DNA of 64,000 bases, taken from contig OW028579.1 in NCBI GenBank assembly GCA_932294295.1, positions 29,089,250-29,153,249 of the forward strand, written 5' to 3'. Of the stretch, positions 1 through 36,219 are shown piece after piece. The stretch is from Alitta virens. Lineage: Eukaryota; Annelida; Polychaeta; Phyllodocida; Nereididae. The notes under the pieces are model-generated. The model saw nothing but the letters and a program-made list of their open reading frames with translations, did no database searches and was not told the origin of the DNA. The first letter of the stretch is position 1; each line of letters opens with the position of its first letter. A program made the position numbers and the translations under genes.

Positions 1-1
1 G

Positions 2-1780
2 GTTGTTCTTAGTGGAGATCTTTTCAACTCACCTAATTTTGATAAAATTACACATTTATCTTTGCGGAGAACATTCATTGTTGAATTTGATGTAAATATC
101 TGGGATGGTTTACCAAAATTACAATATTTGAGCATTGGATTTAACAGCATACTTAAATCAGCAAACATGGATGATAAAGATGTGACATTGACAATCTACA
201 ATACTTTGCAGCAATTAAACAGAATGAAAATCCAAACGTTAGATCTCAGCTATATGTACAATCAGGCTGGATCACATTTCATGGAAAGATTCTGTTATCG
301 TTTTGCTTTAGTGGACCAATTCATCCGTAAACCCCCTTTATTTGTTGCCGAACTGACACAAAATGAAACATTTAACCGAACAGTGGTAAAAGTAGATGGC
401 AACATTGAGACAAAAGTGAGGGCCAATGTCCCACCTTCCCTGCAGTATATCTATATTGACAATGCGGGATATGATAGTCGAACTAAGCCATATGTATTTC
501 CCAAGGATAAATACTATTTTTTCAACAACGATAACAACATTGTATTCATTAATGCCTCCAATACAACACTTCGATATTTAAACATATTCAAAGGGCTAAA
601 CAAATTACAAGGTATCGATGCTAGTTTTTGTCATCTAATATACTTCCATCCTAGACACCTGTATTACTTGCCAAGTTTAAGATATTTAAATCTATCACAC
701 AACTATCTTGCCAGCATAGATCTAACAGAATCCCCGTCTGGTGGTAGCATGTTGCAGTGGTTAGACCTCAGTTATAATGACCTAAAGCACATTCCAAAAT
801 ATTGTTTATCAAATCTGACCTCCGCAGAATATGTCTCATTCAAAGGTAATCCAAATCTCAATATTGACATCAATTTGGAAAACAACACCAGACTGAAGAC
901 ACTGGATTTGTCAAGTGGTGCTATGCAGAAGATAAGCAAAGACATGATACACCAACTTGAAAGTTTGCAAGCAAAATTAAACCACACCCTATATCTTGAC
1001 CTTACAGGCAATGAATTACAGTGCATGTGTGAAACAATTGATATGATTCAGTGGTTTTCTACTACTAAGATAGACTTGCACAACAAGGAAGATATAAAAT
1101 GTATTTACAAGGATATAACCATTCATCTTCATGAGGTGGATGTTCAGAAACTGAAACAAGATTGTTCAAAGCATGCACTATCACTGATTCTGGCAACGGT
1201 GCCAGTCAAAATTGCTGCTTTGGCTGTACTTAGTGTGATTACACTTGTGTATCAATCCAGATGGAAATTGAGATGGCATATATACAGACTAAAACGTCAC
1301 CTTCGCCACAAGTTCCACTCAAATGATGATGAATTTATACTGCAGCTTTTGACAAAGCGGTTCAATGCATTTGTTTCATACAACAACACAACGGACTATG
1401 AATGGGTAGCAAACACTCTGATTCCCATGGTAGAAGACGCCTGGGGACTAGAGTTGTGCATTGCGCAAAGAGATTTTGAACCTGGCGTGCCCATTGCAGA
1501 AAATATTTGTGAAGCCGTTGACAAGAGTTACAGAACTATTTTTGTTATCACCCCAGGATTTGTAAAGAGTATTTGGTGTAAATATGAGATGCAGGTGGCA
1601 CTCACAAGAGGTTTACAAAATTTGATCATCATCTACAAAGAAGAGGTTCCAACAACAGACATGTCGAAAACTCTTGTGTTTCTCATGAAATCGCTTAACT
1701 ATATTGAGTACAATGAAGACCAAAATGGGTTGCAAATGTTTTGGAACAAATTACACAAGAGCCTGACATCCAGCACATAG
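2..1780 (+). CDS. Toll-like receptor, 3' part (LRRs, TM, TIR domain)
   Basis: This is the C-terminal part of a Toll-like receptor, a type I membrane receptor that senses microbial or endogenous ligands through leucine-rich repeats and signals through a cytoplasmic TIR domain to MyD88-type adaptors. The frame is open from base 2, so the gene begins before the window; the first in-window ATG is not the start. Counting from the TTG codon at 62 as residue 1, LRRs of the LxxLxLSxN type (for example LRYLNLSHNYL, LQWLDLSYNDL) run to about residue 320. An LRR C-terminal cysteine cap follows (CMC at about 321-323), then a membrane segment at about 373-397. The TIR domain starts near 434, with box 1 FNAFVSY, box 2 RDFEPG at 470-475 and box 3 FW at 560-561. 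No intron interrupts at least 1.78 kb, as in many invertebrate TLRs. Box 1 has Asn where Asp is usual (FDAF). Family assignment is firm; orthology to a named TLR is not attempted. Confidence 0.94.
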   Translation, partial: VVLSGDLFNSPNFDKITHLSLRRTFIVEFDVNIWDGLPKLQYLSIGFNSILKSANMDDKDVTLTIYNTLQQLNRMKIQTLDLSYMYNQAGSHFMERFCYRFALVDQFIRKPPLFVAELTQNETFNRTVVKVDGNIETKVRANVPPSLQYIYIDNAGYDSRTKPYVFPKDKYYFFNNDNNIVFINASNTTLRYLNIFKGLNKLQGIDASFCHLIYFHPRHLYYLPSLRYLNLSHNYLASIDLTESPSGGSMLQWLDLSYNDLKHIPKYCLSNLTSAEYVSFKGNPNLNIDINLENNTRLKTLDLSSGAMQKISKDMIHQLESLQAKLNHTLYLDLTGNELQCMCETIDMIQWFSTTKIDLHNKEDIKCIYKDITIHLHEVDVQKLKQDCSKHALSLILATVPVKIAALAVLSVITLVYQSRWKLRWHIYRLKRHLRHKFHSNDDEFILQLLTKRFNAFVSYNNTTDYEWVANTLIPMVEDAWGLELCIAQRDFEPGVPIAENICEAVDKSYRTIFVITPGFVKSIWCKYEMQVALTRGLQNLIIIYKEEVPTTDMSKTLVFLMKSLNYIEYNEDQNGLQMFWNKLHKSLTSST

Positions 1781-2226
1781 GAATTATACCATAATTACGG
1801 TATACTGTCTAAAAGTTGACTGCTTATCTAAAAATCTGGACATGTCGCCTACTTTCTATATTGCTACACTCCTGCAATGTATTTGCAAATTAGTTCGATG
1901 TGCACACTTTGTGTTGCTTGAAAGAGCTTGTTATATCTTAAGTTTGTTGTTGTGGTCTTCCTTAAATGATATTTTGCAATATTGATGAGTAGAGAACCAT
2001 AGGCTGGGTGTCTTGTACAACAACCCTCTAGCACCAGCTAACTGCTCTGGGTCCCTTGAAGAGACAGGATAAACATAAGTTAAATCTCGTTGGTTTTGGA
2101 TTGTGATCAAATTGACCAGGTTTTTTGTGCTGTTTTTAATTAATGGTTATTCTGCTATCTGCTGCAAAAATGAAAGAAAATTATCAAAGATATGGTTATC
2201 TTTTATGCTCCATGACCTAATTTTCT

Positions 2227-2335
2227 AATAAAATATCCAAGTAAGGGCATTTGGATCTTATTTACTAAATAGATCATATATACGTAAAATTTCAAAGATT
2301 ACACTGTATATTATTTTCATGACAAAGCAAATAAA
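2227..2335 (+). terminator. Candidate poly(A) signals of the TLR gene
   Basis: AATAAA hexamers lie at 2227-2232 and 2330-2335, about 450-550 bases after the TLR stop codon, with no other gene between. Either could define the 3' end of the transcript. This is inference from motif and position only. Confidence 0.45.
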
Positions 2336-2411
2336 TGTAAATGTAATGCGCCTGATTATGGAGTAGACTCACTGCTCAAGCTGTTTCACCAGATGTTACA
2401 ATTACATTGGC

Positions 2412-2652
2412 AGGCCAGTCCAGAGTCTTTCTCAACTCCCTGGGGAGTATTTAGCCTTGAACACGGGGTTAACCACAGGGGCTTAAGAACTCCCACCAGT
2501 ACCATCACTGTGGGTGCCTAATGCCAAGTACCTACCCGCTGCACCTAGGTGGGGTGAGGCAATGATTGATGAGCTAGCATCTGCCCATCTACTCTGGTTT
2601 GAACCCCACACCTTACGATTAGCAGGCGAAAATCTTAACCTCTAGACCATGA
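2412..2652 (-). repeat. tRNA-derived SINE, family B
   Basis: Read on the minus strand, the right end carries a tRNA-like head: TGGTCTAGAGGTTAAG (A-box-like) and GGGGTTCAAACC (B-box-like). The body contains the phrase tttctcaactccctgggga, which recurs at 52945-53235. This supports a dispersed SINE rather than a working tRNA gene, because no cloverleaf can be drawn. The remaining intergenic sequence from 1781 to 3800 shows only a C16 run (2778-2793), a G11 run (3678-3688) and A/T-rich sequence. Confidence 0.6.
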
Positions 2653-3904
2653 AATCACAAATAATCAATATAAAATATTGATTGGCAATACAACAAGTAA
2701 TTATCATGCATATTGTTGGTGAAGTCCTGGCTTTGTTTTGCTTAATTGTGTTCTAGTACAGTATTTTCTCTTCCTTTCCCCCCCCCCCCCCCCATGTTTA
2801 TTGCATTATCGTCTTTTGGAACTGCACCACTGCCCAAGCATGACAGCACACTTAAAAAAAAAAAAGCATATCAGGAAGTAAAGTAGATATCGAAATAATA
2901 CTCATTACATGCACCATTTGCTTAATAGTTAACATCAGACTAGACTAAAAAAAATTAATTAATTTAACAGACTTTCGGTTGATTTATTTAAAATTTATTG
3001 TCATTTGTTGTCTAGGTGTGCAAAAAAAAAAAGAAAATAAGAAAGAAAAAATACATTGAGCTGGTGTTTTAAAAAGAGGATCCATAATAAATTTCCATTT
3101 GTTTTTGGTAATATTTTATCATAAAAAGCTTGGAGCAGCACGAAATGGACAGAGGTGTTATATACTAATAAGTCAAATCCCAATTTATCAACCTATGGGG
3201 GTTTACATGGGTCCCAAAAAAAGGAAGCAATGTCCGATGTCACCCTTTAAAAAAAATCTAATATCTCCTGTCACTTTTTAACTAGATGAATAATAACAAG
3301 GAATATTAAACTGTCGCCTGTCACTATTTAAGGAGATATTCCTCTTATGTCCCTCATTATTTAAGAGCTTCCGTGTCACTTTATCCCTCGTTAAGAAGAG
3401 CAATGGCGCACTGTCAGTTTTGTCGATTTTAATACCCTTTGTAAATTAACAATTTCATATCTTTCAATAATAGATTTTGTTTTCATGTCAATATTGTTTA
3501 CAGCCAATTCTCCAGTTTAGTCCAATTATGGGATATTATATGCTAATAAATTGCGTATAAACAGTAGACGTCTAGTTAAACTTGCCTCATAAGCCAAATT
3601 CATGAATTAGGCAAAGTTCGACTTATTATGATGCTTAGCAATAAGCAATATATGTAGGCCTGCAATTATCAATATAAGGGGGGGGGGGATACTTTTTGTT
3701 GCAATGCGATGTATGGTATTGTGGTTTTGGCAGTGGTGGCGCTGCGGCATGATTAACCCTACTAGAGCCATCTGGAGGATTTGACATGAACTGTCACCAC
3801 CATTCAATGCCTAAGCGTAAACGCGATAGGCAGGTCGTACATATCCCGAATGGCTGATTGGCCAAGCACTAAATTTTCTGATTGGCTGTGCTATTTATTT
3901 ATTT

Positions 3905-5160
3905 TAAATATGTTTATTCCTACACATGCATAGTAAGATACAATTCATGGTATATAGTACAAAAATATTGGTAATCAAAATATATTGTAAACGTTATAAA
4001 ACTTTAAAAACAAAACAGATAAAAACAAAAGTGAATAAAAACATAAGTGAATATGCTGTACATATAGAGTGCAATATGACTTTTAGGTCATCTCTAGTGA
4101 ACCCGTCTACTGTGGCTGCAAATGTGCGAACAATATTTAACAATTCATTAATCTGTCAAACTACTGGCTCTACATCAACATATCTTTTATATAAGCACCT
4201 TTTAGTCTGAACAATAGTGTCATTTAACAGTTGCTCAATACTGCATCCAATACCTTTTGAGATCAGAATCAAATTACGATGGGTTGTTGATGGAACCTCT
4301 AATATTTGCCTTGTACATCTGTTCCACATGGTTTGAAATTGTACAATATTACTGTTGCATAAATTCCATGCTTGAGCACCGTAAAAATGACAACATTTTG
4401 TATTAAATACATTTACAGTAACTTCTTTTCTACATTTCCCCAATGTTGAGATGGTATGATTAACTCTATTTATAAACAATGTCACTTCTTTTCATTCTGA
4501 CATCAGTCTTTTCTGACATATCACAGTCTAAATAGTTACCTAGATACTTTACAGTTTTTACCCAAGCTAAACGTTTACCATCCAGAGATATATCTATATT
4601 GTTTTGTTCTTTTTTACTGAATAGCATACATACAGTATTATCTGGATTATAGGCCTATTTGACATTATACTCATTACTGAACTCCTCACATAGGCCTATA
4701 TCTTTTATCATCTTAGACAGGCTTGATACAGCGGGTGCTAAAAGTGTAAGATCATCTGCAACGATTCTGCATAGCCTATAGCACCAAAACTGGTTGCCAA
4801 CACAACAGCTTTCACCACCTTTCTCTAACCTTGATAATAATATATATATACAAAACAGTACTGGGGATATAACCCAACCTTGTCTAATACCATTGGTTGT
4901 AGGCCTACCAAATTCATCAGATACATACCCTCTCCAATGCGTTCTCATACAATTGTCGAACATAGGCCTATATATAAGTCTAACATCACTCTTACAATAC
5001 CAGGGTACAATTAAAATTTAAAAATAGCTTAAATATCATATTGCACTCTGTCAAAAGCCTTTGTTACATTTTTCAGATAATTACATCTACGTCACAAGTA
5101 TAAACATCAATCCATTATATATAATATCTAACTTCTTTCAAAACTTTAGACTGTTGATCA
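3905..5160 (-). mobile_element. Decayed non-LTR (LINE) retrotransposon, reverse-transcriptase and C-terminal part
   Basis: On the minus strand, frames broken by shifts encode reverse-transcriptase landmarks in order: KAFDRVQ near 5045-5065 (palm motif A), GIRQGWVISPVLF and VADDLTLLAP (a degenerate F/YADD motif) within 4655-4963, and a C-terminal LINE-like block in 4156-4485 containing the phrase FYGAQAW. No endonuclease domain is visible, so the copy is 5'-truncated, and the frameshifts make it inactive. It sits in the same orientation as the SINE it interrupts. The exact clade is not determined. Confidence 0.8.
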
Positions 5161-5257
5161 CTTTCCGGTCCACGCATATATATCTAATGTTAAAGGCAGA
5201 GATGCGCACGCACGCTACCGGGAGGAATCCCTCTACCTGCGTAGTGCATCAGCTAGA

Positions 5258-5377
5258 CCAGAGATTTTATAACGTAGACGCACCCTAGACGGTTAAAACT
5301 GCTCTTTCCGTTAGGCTGCCTCTGCTCAGCTAGAACTGTTTTACCGTCTAAACACACCCAGGAAATGTACTGGAGTG
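5258..5377. mobile_element. 120-bp foldback miniature element inside the SINE
   Basis: This segment is bracketed by the 6-bp direct repeat gctaga (5252-5257 and 5378-5383). The paralogous SINE near 56.9 kb has a single gctag at this point. The insert is internally inverted: tagacggttaaaac near its left end pairs with gttttaccgtcta near its right end, and the outer parts pair more loosely. These are the marks of a small terminal-inverted-repeat element; its superfamily is not assigned. Confidence 0.65.
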
Positions 5378-5800
5378 GCTAGACGCAGCGGGCCAGCGAA
5401 TACCAATCATTTGATCAATGTCCGACAGTCCGACATGGATGATCGCGTTTAGACAAAATTTTCAAGTCAAGAATTTGCCAGTTGCCTCATTGATTAGGTC
5501 TTAAGCCAGTCCGAGATAAACATCCATGCCCTGCAAAGGTATGTACATGTAATAGGGATTTTTATTATTTTGCACGTCTATTTTGCACGTCTATTTTGCA
5601 CGGTCTATTTTGGTGAACGTTGTCATTGTCAGTATTCCCTCAGGGGGAGGGTACTCCAACTTAAATGGGGAGGCACTCTTCAATAACATAAAAAGCACAT
5701 TAGCTCATGTTATTAATTTCTAACTATAATTGTTTTAGGTAAATTTTTTTCTGTTTATTTTAAATCATATTGATATACAGTGTACTTACATGCATTAGTA

Positions 5801-6020
5801 AAATGTATTAATTTGTGCGTATAACAACATGTTCGCTTTGCAGAATGTTCAATGCCTCAATGACAATAGTGTAGTTTTCAAGCTATATATATATATTACA
5901 TATATATATATATATAGCATTACAAATAATCGTAACATTTATTAATTTGTGTGCACAACATGTTTGCTTTGCTGAATGATCAATGCCTCAATAGTGCAAG
6001 TTTTCAAGCTATATATTATA
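5801..6020. repeat. Imperfect tandem duplication of about 95 bp
   Basis: Two successive copies (about 5801-5895 and 5935-6020) share attaatttgtg, a middle gctttgc and caatgcctcaat block, and ttttcaagctatatat. Between and after them lie TA-rich tracts. No coding signal was seen. Upstream, 5575-5615 holds three short direct repeats of tctattttgcacg. Confidence 0.7.
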
Positions 6021-6402
6021 CATGTATAAATATATACATACGTTTTTTGTACTTAATTCTATACAGATCATACAGTCCATCCTATCCTTGGAAAAGCTGT
6101 GCACTGTCAAGATGTTTGAAAACTGTACGTTAAAATATACAAATTTCCTGTAATAATACAATTCCTGTAGTTTACTGAATGAATTTCAAATGATAAACAT
6201 AACTTTTTTTTGTACATGGGTAATATCGTTTAATTGGCCCCAAATAAGTTTGCCAAAATCCAGAAAATAAAGTTGCATATTTTCTGTTTTTTGTTCACTT
6301 CATGGGAGCAGAAAAGTAAATGTATAAGCAGCAAAGCTTAAATTATTGCCTTTTTCTTCAAATTGTTGATTAGATAATGCATTTTAAGTAATAAAATGTC
6401 CT

Positions 6403-6858
6403 TAAACGGAGTTGTACATATATGGTTTTACAACCCAGTTTACTACCTTACAACCCTGTTTATAGTTGCATAGCAAACAGAGTTGTAAAATACGGAGTTG
6501 TAATTTTAAACTCTTTTGTGCCAATCAATGAAGCAGGTGAGAAATGAAATGGGTGAACATTGATAAAACTACCGAGCCCAACCAGCTTTATAATTCAGCT
6601 GCCAACTTGGTGTAAATACTTGAAATTTGTATATATAGGAAAGCAGTAAACGGAGTGGTAATTAATTTTTATCCCCCCCCCCCCCCCCTGCTCAATCAAA
6701 TGTGTAGCTGCTTGATAAATAAATCCAGAAACATTTACTTTTGTCTGATGAAACATTCTACTGATCTAATAAGCACTTTCTGGTATTACCAATATAAATG
6801 TTTTCCTGTAAATCTCCACTAGGAGGTTTCAAAGTCACCGTAAACAGAGTTGTAAATT
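6403..6858. promoter_or_regulatory. Cluster of seven GTAAAC(G/A)GAGTTGTAA-like motifs upstream of the FAM151 gene
   Basis: Copies in + orientation lie at about 6403-6418, 6474-6490, 6492-6505, 6646-6660 and 6839-6858. Reverse-complement copies lie at 6427-6443 and 6448-6463. The core GTAAAC resembles a forkhead-type half site. The cluster ends about 150 bp before the predicted start codon at 7005. It could be an enhancer or promoter module, or residue of a repeat. Function is inference. A C16 run sits at 6673-6688. Confidence 0.4.
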
Positions 6859-7004
6859 TCTTTCAAACAGTGAGGACATATTTCTGGTCATAAAAAATTT
6901 CAAACCATACATGAACAGTGTTTTCAATAATATCTGCATACAATATTTTATTTTTATTGAAGAAAAAAAGATTTGAGAGGTCTATATGGATTTTGTAGAT
7001 CACA

Positions 7005-8917
7005 ATGAGAATTTCAGTATGCAAAGGTAGGGGTGCAGACATTCAAATTATGGACTTCAAGGCACATAACCTGAACTGAGAAATTCTCTTTTTGAGAGAC
7101 GTCAACATTGAGAATTTTCAGTTTGGGGTCCTTTTAATTGATTTTTCCCACATATGAAACATCTTTGTGCTTTTGTTAGTCTAGTTCTAGATAAATGTTT
7201 TTTTGCTGAAAAATGTATGTTCATATAAATGTTTGTATGAATAATATCATTGTTTTCTTTAATAGTCAGTAGGTGGAAACACGTAATAATTGGTGCTCTG
7301 GTGGTGATTGCCTTCATCACACTCAACTATTATACTTTTTACAAACCCAAGATTATGGGTAAACATTTTCATTCATACTATTCGATTTGTGTAAAGCAGA
7401 AAAAGAAAAAACTTGCAAATTTAGTGAATTTTGTTTTTAGCCACGTCATGATTGGTCACAATATAATATTATTCCATTCAAATTTTATTTTTTGTTTTTT
7501 TAGAAAACCAAGACGTGTTCAAATATTTTGGCACTGAAGATGGCCTGGATATTTCGTGGTATCACCGAGCAAATTCTATGGATCGACTTGAGATGGCCTT
7601 GAATGATCACAGAGTGCATATGATTGAAGCTGATGTGGTATTTTGGAAATTGCTACCAACGGATAAGAAGGAGCAACCTGTGATGGGCCACGGAAAAGAA
7701 GAAAAGCTCGATCTAACTGTTTATCACTTTGTGGACACAGTAATTTCAAAAAAAGTGTGTGCTTTTCCGTAATTTGTTGATCCAGAATTATTTCTTGTTC
7801 CACCTCTGGATGTTTTTATTACGACATTTCAACATTGTCTGAATTACTTTCATTTCAGATTAAAAAAGGCATCAAATTAGATTTTAAGGACATCAAAGCT
7901 GTTGAACCTACTCTGAGATACTTGCAATCCAAGCAGGATGAAATAAATTTCCCCGTTTGGTTAAATGCCGACGCAGTACTTGGACCAGGTGGGACAGAAG
8001 AGCAGGTCGATGGGAAAAGGTACAAAGTCACATTTAGTATAATACAATTCAGTTTGGCTTCATTTGGCATAATCATAATACGATGCAGCCCGGTGTCATC
8101 TGGCATAATTTTAAAACGATTCAGTTTGGTGTCATCCCGCATAATGATAATCTTCACTTGTGCTCAACTGAGTGTTTTGCAGTTTATATATACTTATATC
8201 ATTACCGTATTTAAGTAAGACTTATTAAAGGTGTTTACAGTTATTTTTTCAAATTTACTAATCTCACAATGTCACTCTCAACTGTGAATTAGACAGTTCT
8301 AATCTTCACTAAATCTGGACAAGTGTTTAAAATCATGCAAAAAAGTTCCTGAGTTTTCTGTTATCAGTTGTAATTTGCCAGTTAACCTGATGTGTTTCTT
8401 GGTTTTTTAAATTTCTGTTTGTTTTTTTTTTTCAACTTTTTTGTCTCAATATAGATAGATCTCTCTCAAATTTTGGTTTTCATTATAAAATTATTTTCCT
8501 CACACATGTATCTCTTTTTATTTTTACAGTTTTATTGCTCTTGCCAACGAATACTGCCCAAGTGCTACACTTTCTCTCGGATTCAGCTATAAAGCTCCAA
8601 ACAGTACGCCCCTGACAAAAAATATGGTCAAAGAAATGTACGAACTAGCTAAACTTTCCACTCTGCGTGTGACTTTTGCCATTAATGTTGCCATGTTTTC
8701 TGCTTCACTGTCTTCTGTGAGATGGTTACTTCACCAGGATGAGAGATTTTCCGTAACATTATGGACTAGCATGGCAAGCACAAATTGGGATGGAGTTGAT
8801 CCGAATTCACTTTGTAATGTTCGTAAAGAAGTGTCCAAGAAGCAGACACTTTTTTATGATTTAAGCATCCACCAAGACACATGGCAAAAATTCATCAAGC
8901 TATGTGCTGATGTTTGA
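7005..8917 (+). CDS. FAM151: FAM151/menorin-family protein with N-terminal signal anchor
   Basis: This encodes a FAM151 (menorin, DUF2181) protein, a TIM-barrel family related to glycerophosphodiester phosphodiesterases. Exons: 7005-7026 (inferred), 7266-7358, 7504-7754, 7859-8019 and 8530-8917. Splice phases 1,1,0,2 are compatible, giving 304 residues. Family landmarks are DGLDISWYH (51-59), EADV (80-83), VMGH (98-101), GIKLDFKDIKAVEP (from 126), PVWLNAD, the SLGF stretch, VTLWTS and a C-terminal FYDL. A hydrophobic segment at about 14-30 predicts a type II signal anchor. The usual HPP after the active-site-like His reads HGK here. Exon 1 was chosen because its ATG has A at -3, its donor (GTAGGG) has the right phase, and the next exon has no ATG of its own. 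A different donor after codon 117 (GTAATT, also phase 0) would drop five residues. Poly(A) signals may be at 9514 or 9672. Confidence 0.87.
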
Positions 8918-9239
8918 ACATAATGCGATAATAATTTTCACTAATTGTGGTTTTTGAATTCCTGTGTGATATTATTTCATATTCCTGAAAATATATTTTC
9001 TTGCTGGATTAACCTTACAATTAAATGTGCAGTCTTTTAAAAAAAATAGCTTAGACTGTGTTTTATATTGGTAATGCGAATACACTCTAAGTGTCTGCTT
9101 ATTATGTAATTTGGTATGTTGTATATGTAGCTATATATATTTACAGTACCCAGATCGGGTCCTGATATATATGATGTGTGATAATTTTTCTCTTTTGACA
9201 TGGTCAATCAATGAAATGAAGTGAGGTAACTGGTTGTAT

Positions 9240-9390
9240 CAGGGATGTGATTTTTTCGTTTTTTTCCGGAAATCCGTTTTTTTTTGGCATGTGAATTGAC
9301 CCTCGTGATATGTGCAAATTCAATTTTTTTTTTTTTTTTGTTCATCCTGACATTTTCCAGTTTTTTTATCACTGATCAATCACATCCCTG
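9240..9390. mobile_element. Miniature hAT-like element with 13-bp TIRs
   Basis: The ends cagggatgtgatt and aatcacatccctg are exact 13-bp inverted repeats. The element is flanked on both sides by the direct repeat ttgtat (9234-9239 and 9391-9396). The interior is 151 bp of T-rich noncoding sequence. CAGGG ends suggest the hAT superfamily, although a clear 8-bp duplication is not seen. It lies before the AATAAA hexamers at 9514 and 9672 and so may be inside the FAM151 3' UTR. The remainder of 8918-10030 shows nothing codable. Confidence 0.75.
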
Positions 9391-10274
9391 TTGTATATGT
9401 ATATGCTTACAGATAATTGTTTCAGTTAACAATTTAACTTTTGTGCATTTTCTATGCAAATGTATTCATGTACCTTGTGATGTACATGTTATGTTGTCCT
9501 TAACTTTTGAAATAATAAAAGATTTCAATCAATTAATATTTGGTTTTACAAAAGTTAAAACATCTTATGGTCAATGGCATATGATTTTAAAAACCAATGA
9601 TGCTGAGAACCCCAATACAATTGAAAAAAAGTTAGCAATCCAAAGTGCAAGGAAAATGTCTTTATTATATGAATAAATGTTAAACTATGAGTTTTCTTAT
9701 CGGTTCAAGAAGTTTCATTCCGGACTTCTCAAATTTTTATCAGCGTTTATCTGTTATCTGATAATTTAAAGGATCGTAAGTTCGTAAGTACACTTGAACG
9801 AATTTCAAATGTATCCTGGTCAGCTGAAATTGGTTATCGTTTCGTACATGGTGCGCAATTTACCTGGCTGTTCTGGCCAGTTGGCTGCCTCCCTATGAGC
9901 AGTGCTCACCTGGTGAAATTATGCGAATCATGAATAATTTTATTGACAGAAACTACCATGAAATAATGTGATGTGTGATTTAGTACATTTTTATGTTATT
10001 AAAAGTGTTGAATGAAATTTGTCCTCAAATAATAATGGCGAAAATTTACGTTGAAGAGCTGGCTTAGAAAAGCGCGAAGGGGTGAATGAGCTCTTGTTGG
10101 AAGAGCCTCATTTCTGCTCAACAACAGCAAGCTGAGGGAGTGCTAACGGCTCTGCTGCCACTGCTGGAGATAAATATATTTAGCAGCTGGGCAAGAAGTC
10201 TGACAGCTCTGCTATTTCTAGCCGAGACATTGTGAGCTAGCTGGAGGGTTACATCTTAGAGGTCCAGCAGCAGC

Positions 10275-10295
10275 ATGGCTGAGGAAAGGGGTTAA
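10275..10295 (+). promoter_or_regulatory. Short upstream ORF before PRKX
   Basis: ATGGCTGAGGAAAGGGGTTAA encodes six residues and ends 68 bases before the PRKX start. The ATG has A at -3 and G at +4, a strong context. If this region belongs to the 5' leader, which is likely but not shown, ribosomes would meet this uORF first and translation of PRKX could be dampened. The segment 10060-10363 is richer in G/C and in agcag/gctct words than its surroundings, as expected for a leader or promoter. Confidence 0.4.
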
Positions 10296-10363
10296 ATCAG
10301 GGCTGTTCGATTGTCCAGCATATACTGCATTGCTATACACTCTCCCCCCTAAAATATCGCAGC

Positions 10364-36219
<25,856 letters not shown>

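Larger units (their letters stand above)
3808..5410 (-). repeat. SINE (family C) copy split by later insertions
   Basis: The segments 3808-3900 and about 5165-5257 plus 5384-5400 match, in the same order, the uninterrupted sequence at about 56700-56930. Shared phrases are ggctgattggccaagcac, tgattggctgtgctattt, tccacgcat and gctaccgggaggaatccct (actaccggg in the intact copy). The material between these segments is the LINE relic (3905-5160) and a 120-bp foldback (5258-5377), both absent from the 56.7-kb copy. The tRNA-like head visible at 57 kb is missing here. Confidence 0.75.

Noticed and set aside
772..1026. 84-codon minus-strand frame
   Set aside because: Lies wholly within the TLR leucine-rich repeats on the other strand; no independent support.
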